64,000 nucleotides of DNA from an uncultured Vampirovibrio sp. (GCA_910583875.1 CAJTXT010000001.1:496001-560000), one strand, 5' to 3'; numbered from the stretch's first letter, positions 46,054 to 55,559 are shown. Made by a program: numbers and translations. Notes: a model not told the origin generated them from the sequence alone.

Positions 46054-46905
46054 TTAGATTTTTCTTTTTTTGACTCTAACACCTTCAACTTCATATACAT
46101 TTTCAATAGCTATAAATGCTCTAGGGTCAATGTTTTTAGCTATTTCTTTAAGTTTTTGAACCTGCAAACGTGATATCACGCAATATACAATCCTTTTCTT
46201 AACACCCGAATATCCGCCTTCTGCATCAACATAAGTAACACTGACATCCATTTTTTCCATTATATCTTTACCTATTTCAGAGGAATAGTCAGTAATTATA
46301 AATACAGATTTAGATTCATTCAAACCTTCAATAACAATATCCATAGTTTTATAAGCAACGAAATATGTAATTATTGAATATAGAGCATGCTGCCAATCAT
46401 ATACAAAGCCTGCAACTGTAAATATGAACAAGTTAATGAACATAATTATTTCACCAACCGAAAACGGTATTTTCTTAGTTGCATAGATTGCCATAATTTC
46501 AGTACCATCAACAGAGGCACCATTTCTTATAATTAAACCGACCCCTGCCCCAAGAATTAAGCCGCCAAATATTGCAGCTAAAAATAATTCCAAATCCGGT
46601 ATTACCGCATGTCCATGAAATAATTGTCCGAATACTGTTACACCACAGGCAAAAATCAGAATTGAATAAAATGTTGCAAGTACAAAACGAATACCCAGTT
46701 TTTTAAATGCCAAAATTATGAACGGAAGGTTTATTGCAACGATAAAAGCACCTAAAGGCTGTTTTGTTAAAGTATTTAATATCATTGAAATACCTGTAAT
46801 CCCGCCGTCAATAATATGACTGGGTATTAAAATTCCCTCGATAGCGAAAGCATATATTAATGCACCTAGTGTCAGAAAAAAATAATCTTTTAAATATGTT
46901 TTCAT
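46054..46905 (-). CDS. YitT-family membrane protein (DUF2179)
   Basis: The 283-aa protein has five to six N-terminal membrane helices (YFFLTLGALIYAFAIEGILIPSHIIDGGITGISMIL, FVLATFYSILIFACGVTVFG, LGAGVGLIIRNGASVDGTEIM, ITYFVAYKTMDIVIEGLNESK) and a C-terminal DUF2179 domain (FIITDYSSEIGKDIMEKM, GGYSGVKKRIVYCVISRLQVQKLKEI). The transported substrate, if any, is unknown. It is separated from aspS by 69 nt on the same strand. Confidence 0.92.
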   Translation of the reverse strand: MKTYLKDYFFLTLGALIYAFAIEGILIPSHIIDGGITGISMILNTLTKQPLGAFIVAINLPFIILAFKKLGIRFVLATFYSILIFACGVTVFGQLFHGHAVIPDLELFLAAIFGGLILGAGVGLIIRNGASVDGTEIMAIYATKKIPFSVGEIIMFINLFIFTVAGFVYDWQHALYSIITYFVAYKTMDIVIEGLNESKSVFIITDYSSEIGKDIMEKMDVSVTYVDAEGGYSGVKKRIVYCVISRLQVQKLKEIAKNIDPRAFIAIENVYEVEGVRVKKRKI

Positions 46906-46995
46906 TGTGTACCTTTTACAATCTCCAAATTCTATTATACATTATTTTCCGCATAATTTGATAAAAATTATAAAATTTATTATTATTTAAGAACT

Positions 46996-47622
46996 ATGAT
47001 TTTCAACAGAAAAAAGAGAGTTAATATAATACCTTTAGGTCAAAATTGCATGCCTCGTGTAATTTTAACAAGATACGGAATAAAACCGCATAAATTTCAA
47101 GGTGAATTAACATATCCGTTTGATTTAGCAGTTTTTGGCATACCTGAAATTACAAAAACTTTAAAAACAGATTTTAATGAATTTTTTGACAATCTCGAAT
47201 ACAAAAATAATTGCTGGATTAAAACTCCTAATTGCATTGAATTTTGCCATGATAAAAGATTTAAAGAAAATGATAAACAAAAACTTATAGACTTATATTC
47301 AAAACGAATTGAAAATTTCAGAAATACAATAAATGATGAAACACCGGTTTTATTTGTTCAAATTCTTGGTGATTATGAAGAAATAGAGCAGCAATATAAC
47401 GAACTTAAACGTATCAGAGGAGATAAACCATTTAAGTTTATTATTATTGATACAGAAAATATTGTGCCTGAAATTAATTTAGAAAATGTATTTATAAAAA
47501 AAATACCACTGCCAAGTAAAGACTATAAACTAAATTGGTGGAAAAAAGAATACTACAACAGTAAAGATGGCAGGCTTTTTGAAAAACAAATTGCTGAATT
47601 TTGTAAAGAAGTCCTAAATTGA
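46996..47622 (+). CDS. DUF1796-type putative cysteine peptidase
   Basis: The 208-aa protein contains NIIPLGQNCMPRVILTRYGI, then ELTYPFDLAVFGIPEI (the S/TYPFDL element), FCHDKRF and VLFVQILGDYEEIEQQYNELKRI. This Cys...PFD...H order is the DUF1796 pattern, a putative papain-like cysteine peptidase often found with surface polysaccharide genes. No signal peptide. It is divergent from yitT, and no glycosylation gene is directly beside it here; the glycosyltransferase operon is 12 kb away. Confidence 0.8.
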   Translation: MIFNRKKRVNIIPLGQNCMPRVILTRYGIKPHKFQGELTYPFDLAVFGIPEITKTLKTDFNEFFDNLEYKNNCWIKTPNCIEFCHDKRFKENDKQKLIDLYSKRIENFRNTINDETPVLFVQILGDYEEIEQQYNELKRIRGDKPFKFIIIDTENIVPEINLENVFIKKIPLPSKDYKLNWWKKEYYNSKDGRLFEKQIAEFCKEVLN

Positions 47623-47782
47623 CTATTACATATTTATAATCATAGTAAAAAAAACAAAGCAAAAAAATAGAAAAAACAAGCCCTGTGCGACGTATAGTAA
47701 ACATCAATCTCAGTTGATTAAAATATTTATAGCTAGAATAATGTATAAATTACTATCAAATATGTTTGAAAATAAACATAAT

Positions 47783-48015
47783 GTCATGCTGAACTTGTTT
47801 GACTACTTTTTCCAAAATCTTTGATTTTGAGAAAAATGTCTGGTTTCCCACAGCATCTTACCAATTTGAATATATACAATAATTCTAGTAAAACTTATAT
47901 TTTGAATTTAAAATGTTATTTCTAAATCTAAGATCCTGTGGGAAACCAGACATTTTTCTCAAGTTATTGATTTGATTAAAAAGCTGGTAAGATGCTGAAA
48001 CAAGTTCAGCATGAC
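47783..48015. repeat. REP-like repeat cluster, expanded-loop form
   Basis: A forward unit at 47783-47873 starts GTCATGCTGAACTTGTTT but continues GACTACTTTTTCCAAAATC... to GTCTGGTTTCCCACAGCATC before CTTACCA, i.e. a stem ATGCTG/CAGCAT with about 50 extra nt in the loop. At about 47930-47963 is a reverse fragment of the same insert (GATCCTGTGGGAAACCAGAC). A simple reverse unit lies at 47985-48015. Confidence 0.9.
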
Positions 48016-48144
48016 AAGATATTTCATAAAAAATTTGGAATTATAAAATAGCGTAAAATTAGAAAAAGTGCTCAAATAAATTCAGGGAGGGACAACATGC
48101 TATTAATATCTTAGACTATTAACATGTTTGTATTTATATAAAAC

Positions 48145-48281
48145 TGTCATTCCGAACTTGATTGACTACTTTTTCCAAAATCTTTGATTTTGTGAAAAAT
48201 GTCTGGTTTCCCACGGAATCTTACCAGCTTTTACACAAAATCAATAATTTGGGAAAAAGTAGCAAACAAGTTCAGGGTGAG
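48145..48281. repeat. Second expanded-loop REP-like repeat
   Basis: A forward unit at 48145-48227 has stem ATTCCG/CGGAAT and the same roughly 50-nt loop insert (GACTACTTTTTCC...GGTTTCCCA). A reverse end at 48250-48281 carries GGGAAAAAGTAGCAAACAAG then TTCAGGGTGA. With the preceding entry it fills most of the 719-nt gap 47623-48341. In the rest of that gap I see no gene. Confidence 0.88.
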
Positions 48282-48341
48282 AGCATTGGTTATTCTTAAT
48301 TCATAATTTTATATACTCTATGGAAAATCATACTTTTTAAA

Positions 48342-49313
48342 TTATTTACATTCTCTAAGAACTGCAAGCGCCTCACAATAGATTTCCATATCTAAACCCA
48401 GCTCTTTTGCGCGATTTTCCATATATGCTATCTGCTCATATATCTCTTTTGTAAATTCAGGCTGATGAGTATTATACCAATCTTGTTCAACACTTAGACT
48501 TACAGCTCTAACACCATTTTTAACAATTTCATCAAACCACTTATTTATTTCTTCATAAGTGTCATTAACCCCAGGGTATAAAATAAATTTAACTTTTAAA
48601 AGATTACTTTCCCCTGCTGCTTTAGCATATTTTCTTATATTTTCCCAAACTTTTTTATATGCTTTCACCTGCTTAATTTTTTCATAGGTTTCTTTGCAGC
48701 CTGCGTCGGTTGAAATTACAAGACTTATAGCACCAAGCTTTAAGCCTTTTTCTATACTTTTAGAATATTTTATGCCCGATGAATTTATTCTTATATTTTT
48801 ACATCCTTTATCCAAGAAAAGGCTTATTAATTTATCAAACTCATGTAAAATAGTAGGTTCACCGCCGCCAAAAATTATGCATGATTCCTCTGTTTTTTTG
48901 ATGACGCCTTTTTTAAACATATCTTTAACAATAGGATATAATGGGTATTCTTTATAACTGTTAAATTTTTTCTTATCATCCATTGTATAGCAATAAGTGC
49001 AATTACAATTGCATTTTGTCCAATGGTTGAACGTAAAATGGTTTATATAATTTTCTTCATCCCAATCTTTTTCATGAAGATAAATGCAATCCTTGCAAGC
49101 ATCAAGGTATTCACCTTTTTTATGCATTGCTTTCATTTCTTCTTTTATTTTGAAGATTTCATTCCAATCTAAAAGTTCGCCATGGTAATTTTCTTTTATA
49201 GTTGTCTGGTATTCAGTTTCTCTGCCTTGCAAATAGCCGTAACAGCATAAACGGAGTGAATCCGTTCTAAATTCTATTCCTCTATTTACCCATTGACAAC
49301 TTTTATATGCCAT
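48342..49313 (-). CDS. Radical SAM protein with extra N-terminal Cys cluster
   Basis: The 323-aa protein has the radical SAM motif CNCNCTYC (CxxxCxxC) about residue 105, FGGGEPTIL, RINSSGIKYS and VISTDAGCKETYEKIK in the expected order. N-terminal to it are SLRLCCYG and ACKDCIYLHEKDW, extra Cys that could bind an auxiliary cluster, as in twitch/SPASM-like enzymes though placed on the other side. The start MAYKSCQWVNRGIEF is the only good ATG. No obvious substrate peptide gene is adjacent; it stands alone between repeats. Confidence 0.85.
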   Translation of the reverse strand: MAYKSCQWVNRGIEFRTDSLRLCCYGYLQGRETEYQTTIKENYHGELLDWNEIFKIKEEMKAMHKKGEYLDACKDCIYLHEKDWDEENYINHFTFNHWTKCNCNCTYCYTMDDKKKFNSYKEYPLYPIVKDMFKKGVIKKTEESCIIFGGGEPTILHEFDKLISLFLDKGCKNIRINSSGIKYSKSIEKGLKLGAISLVISTDAGCKETYEKIKQVKAYKKVWENIRKYAKAAGESNLLKVKFILYPGVNDTYEEINKWFDEIVKNGVRAVSLSVEQDWYNTHQPEFTKEIYEQIAYMENRAKELGLDMEIYCEALAVLRECK

Positions 49314-49337
49314 AATTATCCTCTTGTTTTATTATAG

Positions 49338-49669
49338 CAAAATAAATGAAAAGCGATAGATACGTTTACTTTTGATTTATATTGCAATTTCTGCTAAATA
49401 TAGTTAAGACATAGTCATAATGTCATTCTGAACTTGTTTCAGAATCTTATAAACTGAAAATGATATTTCTAAATATAAGACCCTGAAATAAATTCAGGGT
49501 AACAATTTAACTATTTTAGCAGAAATTGCAATATAAATCTTGTTTACCGACTATCCTGTTTTTTCGCAACACCTAAGCCGCATTTCAGCAACAATGCACT
49601 ATCTCCGTCAGCTTTAGTGTTAGGTATGGACTTCGAAACAAAAAGGTCTATCGCTTTTCATTTATTTTG
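49338..49669. repeat. Long-stem hairpin element, copy E (23-bp outer arms, nested)
   Basis: Outer perfect arms of 23 bp at 49338-49360 and 49647-49669 enclose a core at about 49548-49635, which has CTATCCTGTTTTTTCGCAAC at one end and GTTAGGTATGGACTTCG at the other. The core also contains CTCCGTCAGCTTTAG, close to CCGTCAGCTTTAG in copy A. A second inverted repeat (49374-49406 / 49507-49539, 25 bp perfect then one-base offset) carrying two REP hairpins in its loop is nested between the left outer arm and the core. The right arm ends 8 nt before the prs stop codon. Confidence 0.85.
49420..49503. repeat. REP-like pair nested in hairpin copy E
   Basis: Forward unit GTC-ATTCTG-AACTTGTTT-CAGAAT-CTTA begins at about 49421. 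The reverse unit TAAGACCCTGAAATAAATTC followed by AGGGT ends at about 49503. The two stems differ but are internally complementary. Confidence 0.85.
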
Positions 49670-49676
49670 TTAATTA

Positions 49677-50687
49677 TTATTGATCATACTCTTTCTCAAA
49701 TCCAAACAATGAACTTACAGACTCACCGTCATGAATTCTTGAAATAGCTTCACCTAATAATGGTGCTACGCTTAATTGAGTGATTTTTTCAGGTAAAAAT
49801 GCTTTATTAAGCGGAATTGTATTTGTAACAACAACCTCTTTAATAGGTGCTTTTTCAAGTCTTTCTAAAGCAGGACCTGAAAATACAGGGTGAGTTGCAC
49901 AAACATAAACATCTTTTGCACCTTTATCTTTTAATAATTGTGCAGCACCGCAGATTGTTCCTGCTGTATCAATAATATCGTCAAACATTATACAAGTTTT
50001 ATCTTTAATATCACCGATAATATTTACAGCAATAGCTTCATTGTGACGGTTTCTTCGTTTATCAATAATAGCCATTGGTGATTTCATTTGTTTTGCCATA
50101 TATCTTGAACGTGAAACACCGCCCATATCAGGACTTACAACAACTAAATCTTCTGTAGGAATATTTAATTTTTTAACATAATCCACAATTACAGAAGTTG
50201 AATAAATATGGTCAACTAAGATATTAAAGAAACCTTGAATTTGACCTGTATGTAAATCCATAGCAAGAATTCTGTCAGCCCCTGCTGTTGTTAATAAATC
50301 AGCAACTAATTTTGCAGTAATAGCTTCTCTGCCTGATGTTTTTCTGTCTTGTCTTGCATAACCATAGTATGGAATAACAGCTGTAATTGATTTTGCACTT
50401 GCACGTTTAAATGCGTCAATTATAATTAATAATTCCATTAAGTTTTCATTTACAGGATTGCAAACAGGCTGAACAATAAATACATCATCGCCTCTTATAC
50501 TTTCTTGAACTTGAACGTATATTTCACCGTCTGCAAAGTTTTTTATAATCATTGGTCCAACAGTTGTACCAAGATATTGTGCTATTTCTTCAGCCAATTT
50601 CATATTTGAACGGCCTGCAAACAGTTTAATATCGTGAGTTGGATTTATTGTTTTCTCGCCTTGCGGAAAAGCTAATTCTAATTCCAT
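49677..50687 (-). CDS. prs: Ribose-phosphate pyrophosphokinase
   Basis: Makes PRPP from ribose 5-phosphate and ATP. The 336-aa protein starts with an extension of about 18 residues before IKLFAGRSNMKLAEEIAQYLG. Further motifs: ANGE-like NFADGEIYVQVQESIRGDDVFIVQ, PYYGYARQDRKTSGREAITAKLVA, DLHTGQIQGFF, VVSPDMGGVSRSR and the PRPP loop CIMFDDIIDTAGTICGAA. Directly downstream of glmU with 1-nt overlap, an order also seen in Bacillus. Confidence 0.97.
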   Translation of the reverse strand: MELELAFPQGEKTINPTHDIKLFAGRSNMKLAEEIAQYLGTTVGPMIIKNFADGEIYVQVQESIRGDDVFIVQPVCNPVNENLMELLIIIDAFKRASAKSITAVIPYYGYARQDRKTSGREAITAKLVADLLTTAGADRILAMDLHTGQIQGFFNILVDHIYSTSVIVDYVKKLNIPTEDLVVVSPDMGGVSRSRYMAKQMKSPMAIIDKRRNRHNEAIAVNIIGDIKDKTCIMFDDIIDTAGTICGAAQLLKDKGAKDVYVCATHPVFSGPALERLEKAPIKEVVVTNTIPLNKAFLPEKITQLSVAPLLGEAISRIHDGESVSSLFGFEKEYDQ

Positions 50688-52000
50688 TATTTATTGCCTC
50701 CTGAAAGTTGCTCAATTTTTCTCTTTACCCAGTTTGATAAGATTTTCATTGGTGCTCTTGTTACAGCTAGTGAATATGCTTCAACATCTTTTGTTATAAC
50801 ACTTCCTGCACCTACTGAAGCCATTTCATTAACTGTAACAGGTGCTACAAGTACTGAATTTGACCCTGTATTTGCACCATCTTTAATTATTGTTTTACTT
50901 TTAACTTTTGAAATAGGATTATAATTTGCAGTTATTGTGCCTGCACCTATATTTACTTTGCTGCCAAGTTCAGCGTCACCAATATAGCTTAAATGTGAAA
51001 CATTTGTATTATCTTTAATTACAGATTTTTTAACTTCTACAAAGTTGCCTATTCTCACATTATTACCAATAACAGCACCGTCGCGGATATGCGCAAACGG
51101 TCCTATTTTACAGTTTTTTCCGATTATATTTTTACCTGTAATATAAACATTTGGAAGAACTAAGGTATCTGCCCCTATTGTTGTTTCAGGAGAGATAAAA
51201 GTTGTGTCGGGGTCAACTATTTGAACTCCTTCTTCCATTAGTCTTGTTACAGATTTCCTGTTTAGAATTTTTGTCGCTTGAGCTAAATGTACTTTTGAAT
51301 TGATACCAAAAATTTCTTCGTTATTTTCTAAAATATAAGATTGAACTGTAAGATTTTTTTCAACAGCCCATTTTACTATATCTGTTAAATAATATTCACC
51401 TTGAGCATTATTATTTTGCAAGTTATTAAATGCATCAGATACAGTTTTCCAATTAATACAATAAATACCTGCATTAATTTCTTTAACTGCTTTTTGTTCA
51501 GGTGTTGCATCTTTTTCCTCTACAATAGCAATAAATTTTTTATTTTTATCACGAATAATTCTGCCATAATTTTTAGGATTTTCAAAAATAGCTGACATTA
51601 CCGTTAAATCTGCATGATTATTGTCATGGAATAGAACAAAGTCTTGAATTGTTTCAGATGTAATTAAAGGAGTATCTCCGCAAACTACAATCACGTAACC
51701 GTCAAAATCTTTTAAATATGGTGCAGCTTTATTAACAGCATCACCTGTTCCTAATTGCGGACTCTGCAAAATACATTTTGCATTATCACAATATGATTTA
51801 ACAAAATTTTCAACCTTTTCGGCTTCATGCCCTACAATAACAAAGCTCTCATCTGTACAATTAATATTATTTACTGCATCCAAAACATAACCTAAAAGAG
51901 GTTTATTAAAGATAGAATGGAGAACCTTTGGCATTTCAGACTTCATTCTTGTGCCTTTACCTGCCGCAAGAATTATTGATTTTACTTTTTTATTTAACAT
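50687..52000 (-). CDS. glmU: Bifunctional GlmU (UDP-GlcNAc synthesis)
   Basis: Acetylates GlcN-1-P and uridylylates GlcNAc-1-P for cell-wall precursors. The start chosen is the ATG at 52000 (MLNKKVKSIILAAGKGTRMKS), 9 nt after GAGGA; an ATG at 52009 directly abuts that site. The 437-aa protein has pyrophosphorylase motifs LAAGKGTRM, QSPQLGTGDAV, VVCGDTPLI and EINAGIYC. A left-handed helix domain follows (IGPFAHIRDGAVIGNNVRIGNFVEVKKS), then SYIGDAELGSKVNIGAGTITANYN and GSNSVLVAPVTV. Slightly shorter than the common 450-460 aa at the C-terminal end. Confidence 0.97.
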   Translation of the reverse strand: MLNKKVKSIILAAGKGTRMKSEMPKVLHSIFNKPLLGYVLDAVNNINCTDESFVIVGHEAEKVENFVKSYCDNAKCILQSPQLGTGDAVNKAAPYLKDFDGYVIVVCGDTPLITSETIQDFVLFHDNNHADLTVMSAIFENPKNYGRIIRDKNKKFIAIVEEKDATPEQKAVKEINAGIYCINWKTVSDAFNNLQNNNAQGEYYLTDIVKWAVEKNLTVQSYILENNEEIFGINSKVHLAQATKILNRKSVTRLMEEGVQIVDPDTTFISPETTIGADTLVLPNVYITGKNIIGKNCKIGPFAHIRDGAVIGNNVRIGNFVEVKKSVIKDNTNVSHLSYIGDAELGSKVNIGAGTITANYNPISKVKSKTIIKDGANTGSNSVLVAPVTVNEMASVGAGSVITKDVEAYSLAVTRAPMKILSNWVKRKIEQLSGGNK

Positions 52001-52163
52001 AAATTCCATTCCTCAACTCTATAATACTATTTTTGCATGAAAATTAAAATATTTCTTAAAGAAATTTTTCATATTTGATAAAAATTAATAAAAAAACGCA
52101 ATTATTGGGTCGAAAATGTTTTTTTATATATGTGGGTTAGTTTATTTTTGGTAGGTTATTAAT

Positions 52164-52937
52164 ATGGTTAATTCTATTAATGCTGATTATAATGGTTATA
52201 TAAATTTTGAAAATAATAAAAATAATGTTACTTCTCCAATTGTAGAGCCTGATATTTCTATTTTCCAAACTGAAGAAACTGATATAGAGAATAGAGAACA
52301 ATTAACAGAAACAGAAAAAACTGAAAATGAAGCTAAATCAAGTGTTAGTTCTAAAGAAGAATTACAAGAAAAATTCGAACAAATTCAAGCTGAACAAGGA
52401 ATTGTAGGTAAAACAATAGACAAAATTAAAAATAAATTTCCGGCATTATCTAAAATCGGTTTTACTGGTTCAGATGAAATAAAAGAAATAATGGCAAAAG
52501 TTGAATCCGGTGAAATTTCAATAGAAGAAGCAGATGAAGCATTAGAAAAATATAAAGAAAATCAAGAAAAAACTACTGACCTTGTATTAAATGCAGGTAC
52601 ACTAGCTATTGTTACAGCTGTTGGTTTATTAGCCGGACCTTTAGGCTGGGGAGCGCTTGCTACAATAGGAATTGCAACAGCAACTGGCGCAGTTGCAAGA
52701 GTTGCATTGGGTGCAACAGAAGCCGCTACTAACGAAGTTAAAGGCGATTATACTATGGAAGATGTGGGAAATGACGCAATAAAAGGCGGTATAATTGGTT
52801 TCTTAAAAGGTGCAGGAAAAGTTATAGGAATGAAATTTAGATTGCCTCATAGCCAGCAAGATAAAGCTGTAGAACAAATAAAAAATGCTGGTAAACTTGC
52901 AGCTGTAGCAAAAACTGGCGTATTATTTGCTTCATAA
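52164..52937 (+). CDS. Hypothetical protein with glycine-rich hydrophobic C-terminal half
   Basis: The 257-aa protein has a disordered acidic N-terminal half rich in Glu, Thr and Asn (FQTEETDIENREQLTETEK), then a helical region (IKEIMAKVESGEISIEEADEALEKY), and a hydrophobic segment LVLNAGTLAIVTAVGLLAGPLGWGALATIGIATATGAVARVAL with Gly/Ala zipper character. A final VGNDAIKGGIIGFLKGAGKVIGM recalls membrane-active or secreted-translocator-like sequences. No signal peptide. Its stop codon abuts the convergent EmrB stop. Function not recognised. Confidence 0.65.
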   Translation: MVNSINADYNGYINFENNKNNVTSPIVEPDISIFQTEETDIENREQLTETEKTENEAKSSVSSKEELQEKFEQIQAEQGIVGKTIDKIKNKFPALSKIGFTGSDEIKEIMAKVESGEISIEEADEALEKYKENQEKTTDLVLNAGTLAIVTAVGLLAGPLGWGALATIGIATATGAVARVALGATEAATNEVKGDYTMEDVGNDAIKGGIIGFLKGAGKVIGMKFRLPHSQQDKAVEQIKNAGKLAAVAKTGVLFAS

Positions 52938-54500
52938 TTAAGCTTTTTTATAATCAATATTCTTCATCAAAAATACTGTTGGAATAATAATCATTGCAGC
53001 TATTGAAAACATTCTGAAAGTATCAACAAAGCCGAGTAATGTAGACTGTTGAACAAGTTGTTTATATAATGTACTTTGAGCCATATAATTCGCAACATTA
53101 GGATGAATATGTTGGCTTAAACCCGCAGTTAACGCACTAAGCCTTTCTTGATATACAGGATTCAATTCATTTAAATTTTTAACCATACTATATTGGTGCA
53201 TCTGAGCGCATCTGGCTATCATTGTGCCTGATAATGATGTACCTATTGCGCCGCCTATATTTTTCAATAAATTTTGAAGCCCTGCTGCATTTGTCATCTG
53301 TTTATTACTAAGTGTTACCGCCGATAACGCTATACTTGGTACAAGAGAAAAGCCCATTCCTAAACCTAAAATAAAATTTGGAACTGCAATACTTGTCATT
53401 GATATATCTAAATTCAGATTACTTAACTGAAACCCTGCTATACCGATAAATACAAGCCCAAGACAAACAAGCAATCTGTTATCAATTTTATTTGCCAATA
53501 AACCGCTTAAAATTACAGAAGTCAAACTTCCTGCCCCTCTTGGCATCATTGTTAATCCGCTTAAATATGCGTTATACCCCATTAATGTTTGCAGAAATTG
53601 CGGTAAGATTGCCATTGAAGCTAGTAAAACAAGATTTACTATTACTTGAATTAATGTTCCTACCGTAAAATTTCTATCTTTAAAAACACTTAAATCTATC
53701 AAAGAATCTTTATTTTTTAATTGAGAAATGAAGAAAAAGACAGCAGCTATAACGCTTACAATTGCCATTCTTCTTACCCAAACAGCATTAAACCAATCGG
53801 CATTATTACCTTTATCTAATATAATTTGCAAGGTTACAAGCCAGACTGTTAAAAGGAAAAAGCCTATTGTATCTATTCTTACATTTTTCTGTCTGCGAGC
53901 ATATGGCGGATCTTCAAGCAAATATTTTATTAAAATAATTGTTCCGACTCCGATAGGTATATTTATAAAAAATATCCACGACCAATGAAAATTATCCGTA
54001 ATCCAACCGCCGAGAACAGGTCCGATAATTGGTGCGATTACAATAACCATACCGAATAAAGCCATTGCCTTACCGCGTTCTTTAATAGAAAAATTTTCAA
54101 GTAAAATAGCTTGTGCTAAAGGCAATAATGCTCCGCCTCCAAGCCCTTGCAATATTCTTGAAAATATCATCATTCCCAAAGTATTTGATATTCCGCAAAG
54201 AAAAGATGAACATACAAAAAGCAAAACACTGAAAGTGAAAAATGCTTTTCTTCCCATTAATTTGCAAAACCAATCAACCGCAGGAATAATAATCCCAGAA
54301 GCAATTAAATAACTTGTTAATATCCAAAGTGCTTCTTCTCTTGAAGCGGAATAACTGCCTGCCATGTGTAAAAGAGCAACGTTTGCAATAGTTTCATCAA
54401 GTACAAACATAAATGCAGCACCAATAATCGGGATTGAAACTATCCACGGATTAAACTTAGGTTTCCATTCTTCCTGCTGCAATATTTGTTCTTCTGCCAT
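52938..54500 (-). CDS. emrB: EmrB-type MFS drug transporter (DHA2, 14 TM)
   Basis: A 520-aa major facilitator with about 14 hydrophobic helices. The first-helix motif FVLDETIANVALLHMAGSY, the SxYLIASGIIIPAVDWFCKLMGRKAFF loop (motif A) and RILQGLGGGALLPLAQAILLENF (motif C region) are typical of DHA2/EmrB proton antiporters, as is PIIGPVLGGWITDNFHWSWIFFINIPIG. The start overlaps the emrA stop by 1 nt (TAATG). Paired with EmrA (and probably the divergent outer membrane factor) it would export drugs or fatty acids across both membranes. Confidence 0.95.
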   Translation of the reverse strand: MAEEQILQQEEWKPKFNPWIVSIPIIGAAFMFVLDETIANVALLHMAGSYSASREEALWILTSYLIASGIIIPAVDWFCKLMGRKAFFTFSVLLFVCSSFLCGISNTLGMMIFSRILQGLGGGALLPLAQAILLENFSIKERGKAMALFGMVIVIAPIIGPVLGGWITDNFHWSWIFFINIPIGVGTIILIKYLLEDPPYARRQKNVRIDTIGFFLLTVWLVTLQIILDKGNNADWFNAVWVRRMAIVSVIAAVFFFISQLKNKDSLIDLSVFKDRNFTVGTLIQVIVNLVLLASMAILPQFLQTLMGYNAYLSGLTMMPRGAGSLTSVILSGLLANKIDNRLLVCLGLVFIGIAGFQLSNLNLDISMTSIAVPNFILGLGMGFSLVPSIALSAVTLSNKQMTNAAGLQNLLKNIGGAIGTSLSGTMIARCAQMHQYSMVKNLNELNPVYQERLSALTAGLSQHIHPNVANYMAQSTLYKQLVQQSTLLGFVDTFRMFSIAAMIIIPTVFLMKNIDYKKA

Positions 54501-55456
54501 TATTTAACTCTTACTTTAGGTTCAACGCTCATGCCTGCAACAATATTATATTCTTCCGGATTGATTTCTTCCGTAAAAATGATTTTTACAGGTATTCTTT
54601 GAACAATTTTTACAAATGAGCCTACTGCATTTTCAGGCGGGAATAAGCTTGATTTCGCTCCTGAAGCCTTTTGAATACTGTCTATTTTACCTTTGAATTT
54701 TTTATTCGGGTATGCGTCAACTTTTATTGTAACCTCTTGCCCTACTTTCATTTTACCGACTTGATTTTCTTTAAAGTTAGCTTCTATCCATATTTTATCG
54801 GGAACAATTGCAAATAACGGCTGCCCTACTTGAACATATTTGCCTTTTTCAATATTTCTGTTAGTTACTGTTCCTGTATTTGGAGCTTTTATATTTGTAT
54901 AGTTCAAATTTAATTCTGCCTGATCACGCTGTGCTTTAAGTGCTTTTATGTCAGCATCTGCAACTTTATTATTACCTGAGGACATAATATCTTCTTCTGC
55001 TGCTAATAATCTTGCTTTTGTATTATCATACTTGGTTTGAGCACTATCTAAAGTTTGTTGTGATACTGCACCTGCCTTATACAGATTTTTATATCTTTCC
55101 AAATCTTTTTTAGCTAAATTAATTTCTGAATTAATAGCACTTAACTTTGCTTTTGCAACCTTTTGAGAATACAAAGCCTTTTCATAAACAGCCTGCGCTT
55201 GTTCCAATTTTATTTTATAATCTGTATCATCAATTTTAGCTACCAAATCACCTTCATTTATTTTTTGATTATCTTCAATATAGATTTCAATTATTTGACC
55301 TGAAACTCTCGGTGCTATTTGAATAATATCACTTTCTACATAAGCGTCATCAGTAGATTCATACTTCAATGAATTTACATAATAAAACCCGCCTGCAATT
55401 ATTACAAATAGAGCTAATAATATAATTAATATCTTCTTTTTATTTAATTTTTCCAT
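54500..55456 (-). CDS. emrA: EmrA/HlyD-type membrane fusion protein
   Basis: A 318-aa periplasmic adaptor with one N-terminal membrane anchor (KKILIILLALFVIIAGGFYYV). It opens with YESTDDAYVESDIIQIAPRVSGQI, the EmrA/HlyD lipoyl-domain signature, followed by a coiled coil (SKAKL...YKAGAVSQQTLDSAQTKYDN) and the second lipoyl half TNIKAPNTGTVTNRNIEKGKYVQVGQPLFAIV. It links EmrB to an outer membrane channel. No regulator gene is adjacent. Confidence 0.94.
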   Translation of the reverse strand: MEKLNKKKILIILLALFVIIAGGFYYVNSLKYESTDDAYVESDIIQIAPRVSGQIIEIYIEDNQKINEGDLVAKIDDTDYKIKLEQAQAVYEKALYSQKVAKAKLSAINSEINLAKKDLERYKNLYKAGAVSQQTLDSAQTKYDNTKARLLAAEEDIMSSGNNKVADADIKALKAQRDQAELNLNYTNIKAPNTGTVTNRNIEKGKYVQVGQPLFAIVPDKIWIEANFKENQVGKMKVGQEVTIKVDAYPNKKFKGKIDSIQKASGAKSSLFPPENAVGSFVKIVQRIPVKIIFTEEINPEEYNIVAGMSVEPKVRVK

Positions 55457-55559
55457 AGTTTAAGTTTTCCTAATAATTTTACATGCACATTATAATATAC
55501 TATGTTGTTTTTATCACTTATATGTATCAAAATATAGATATAAGAACATACGAGGATTT

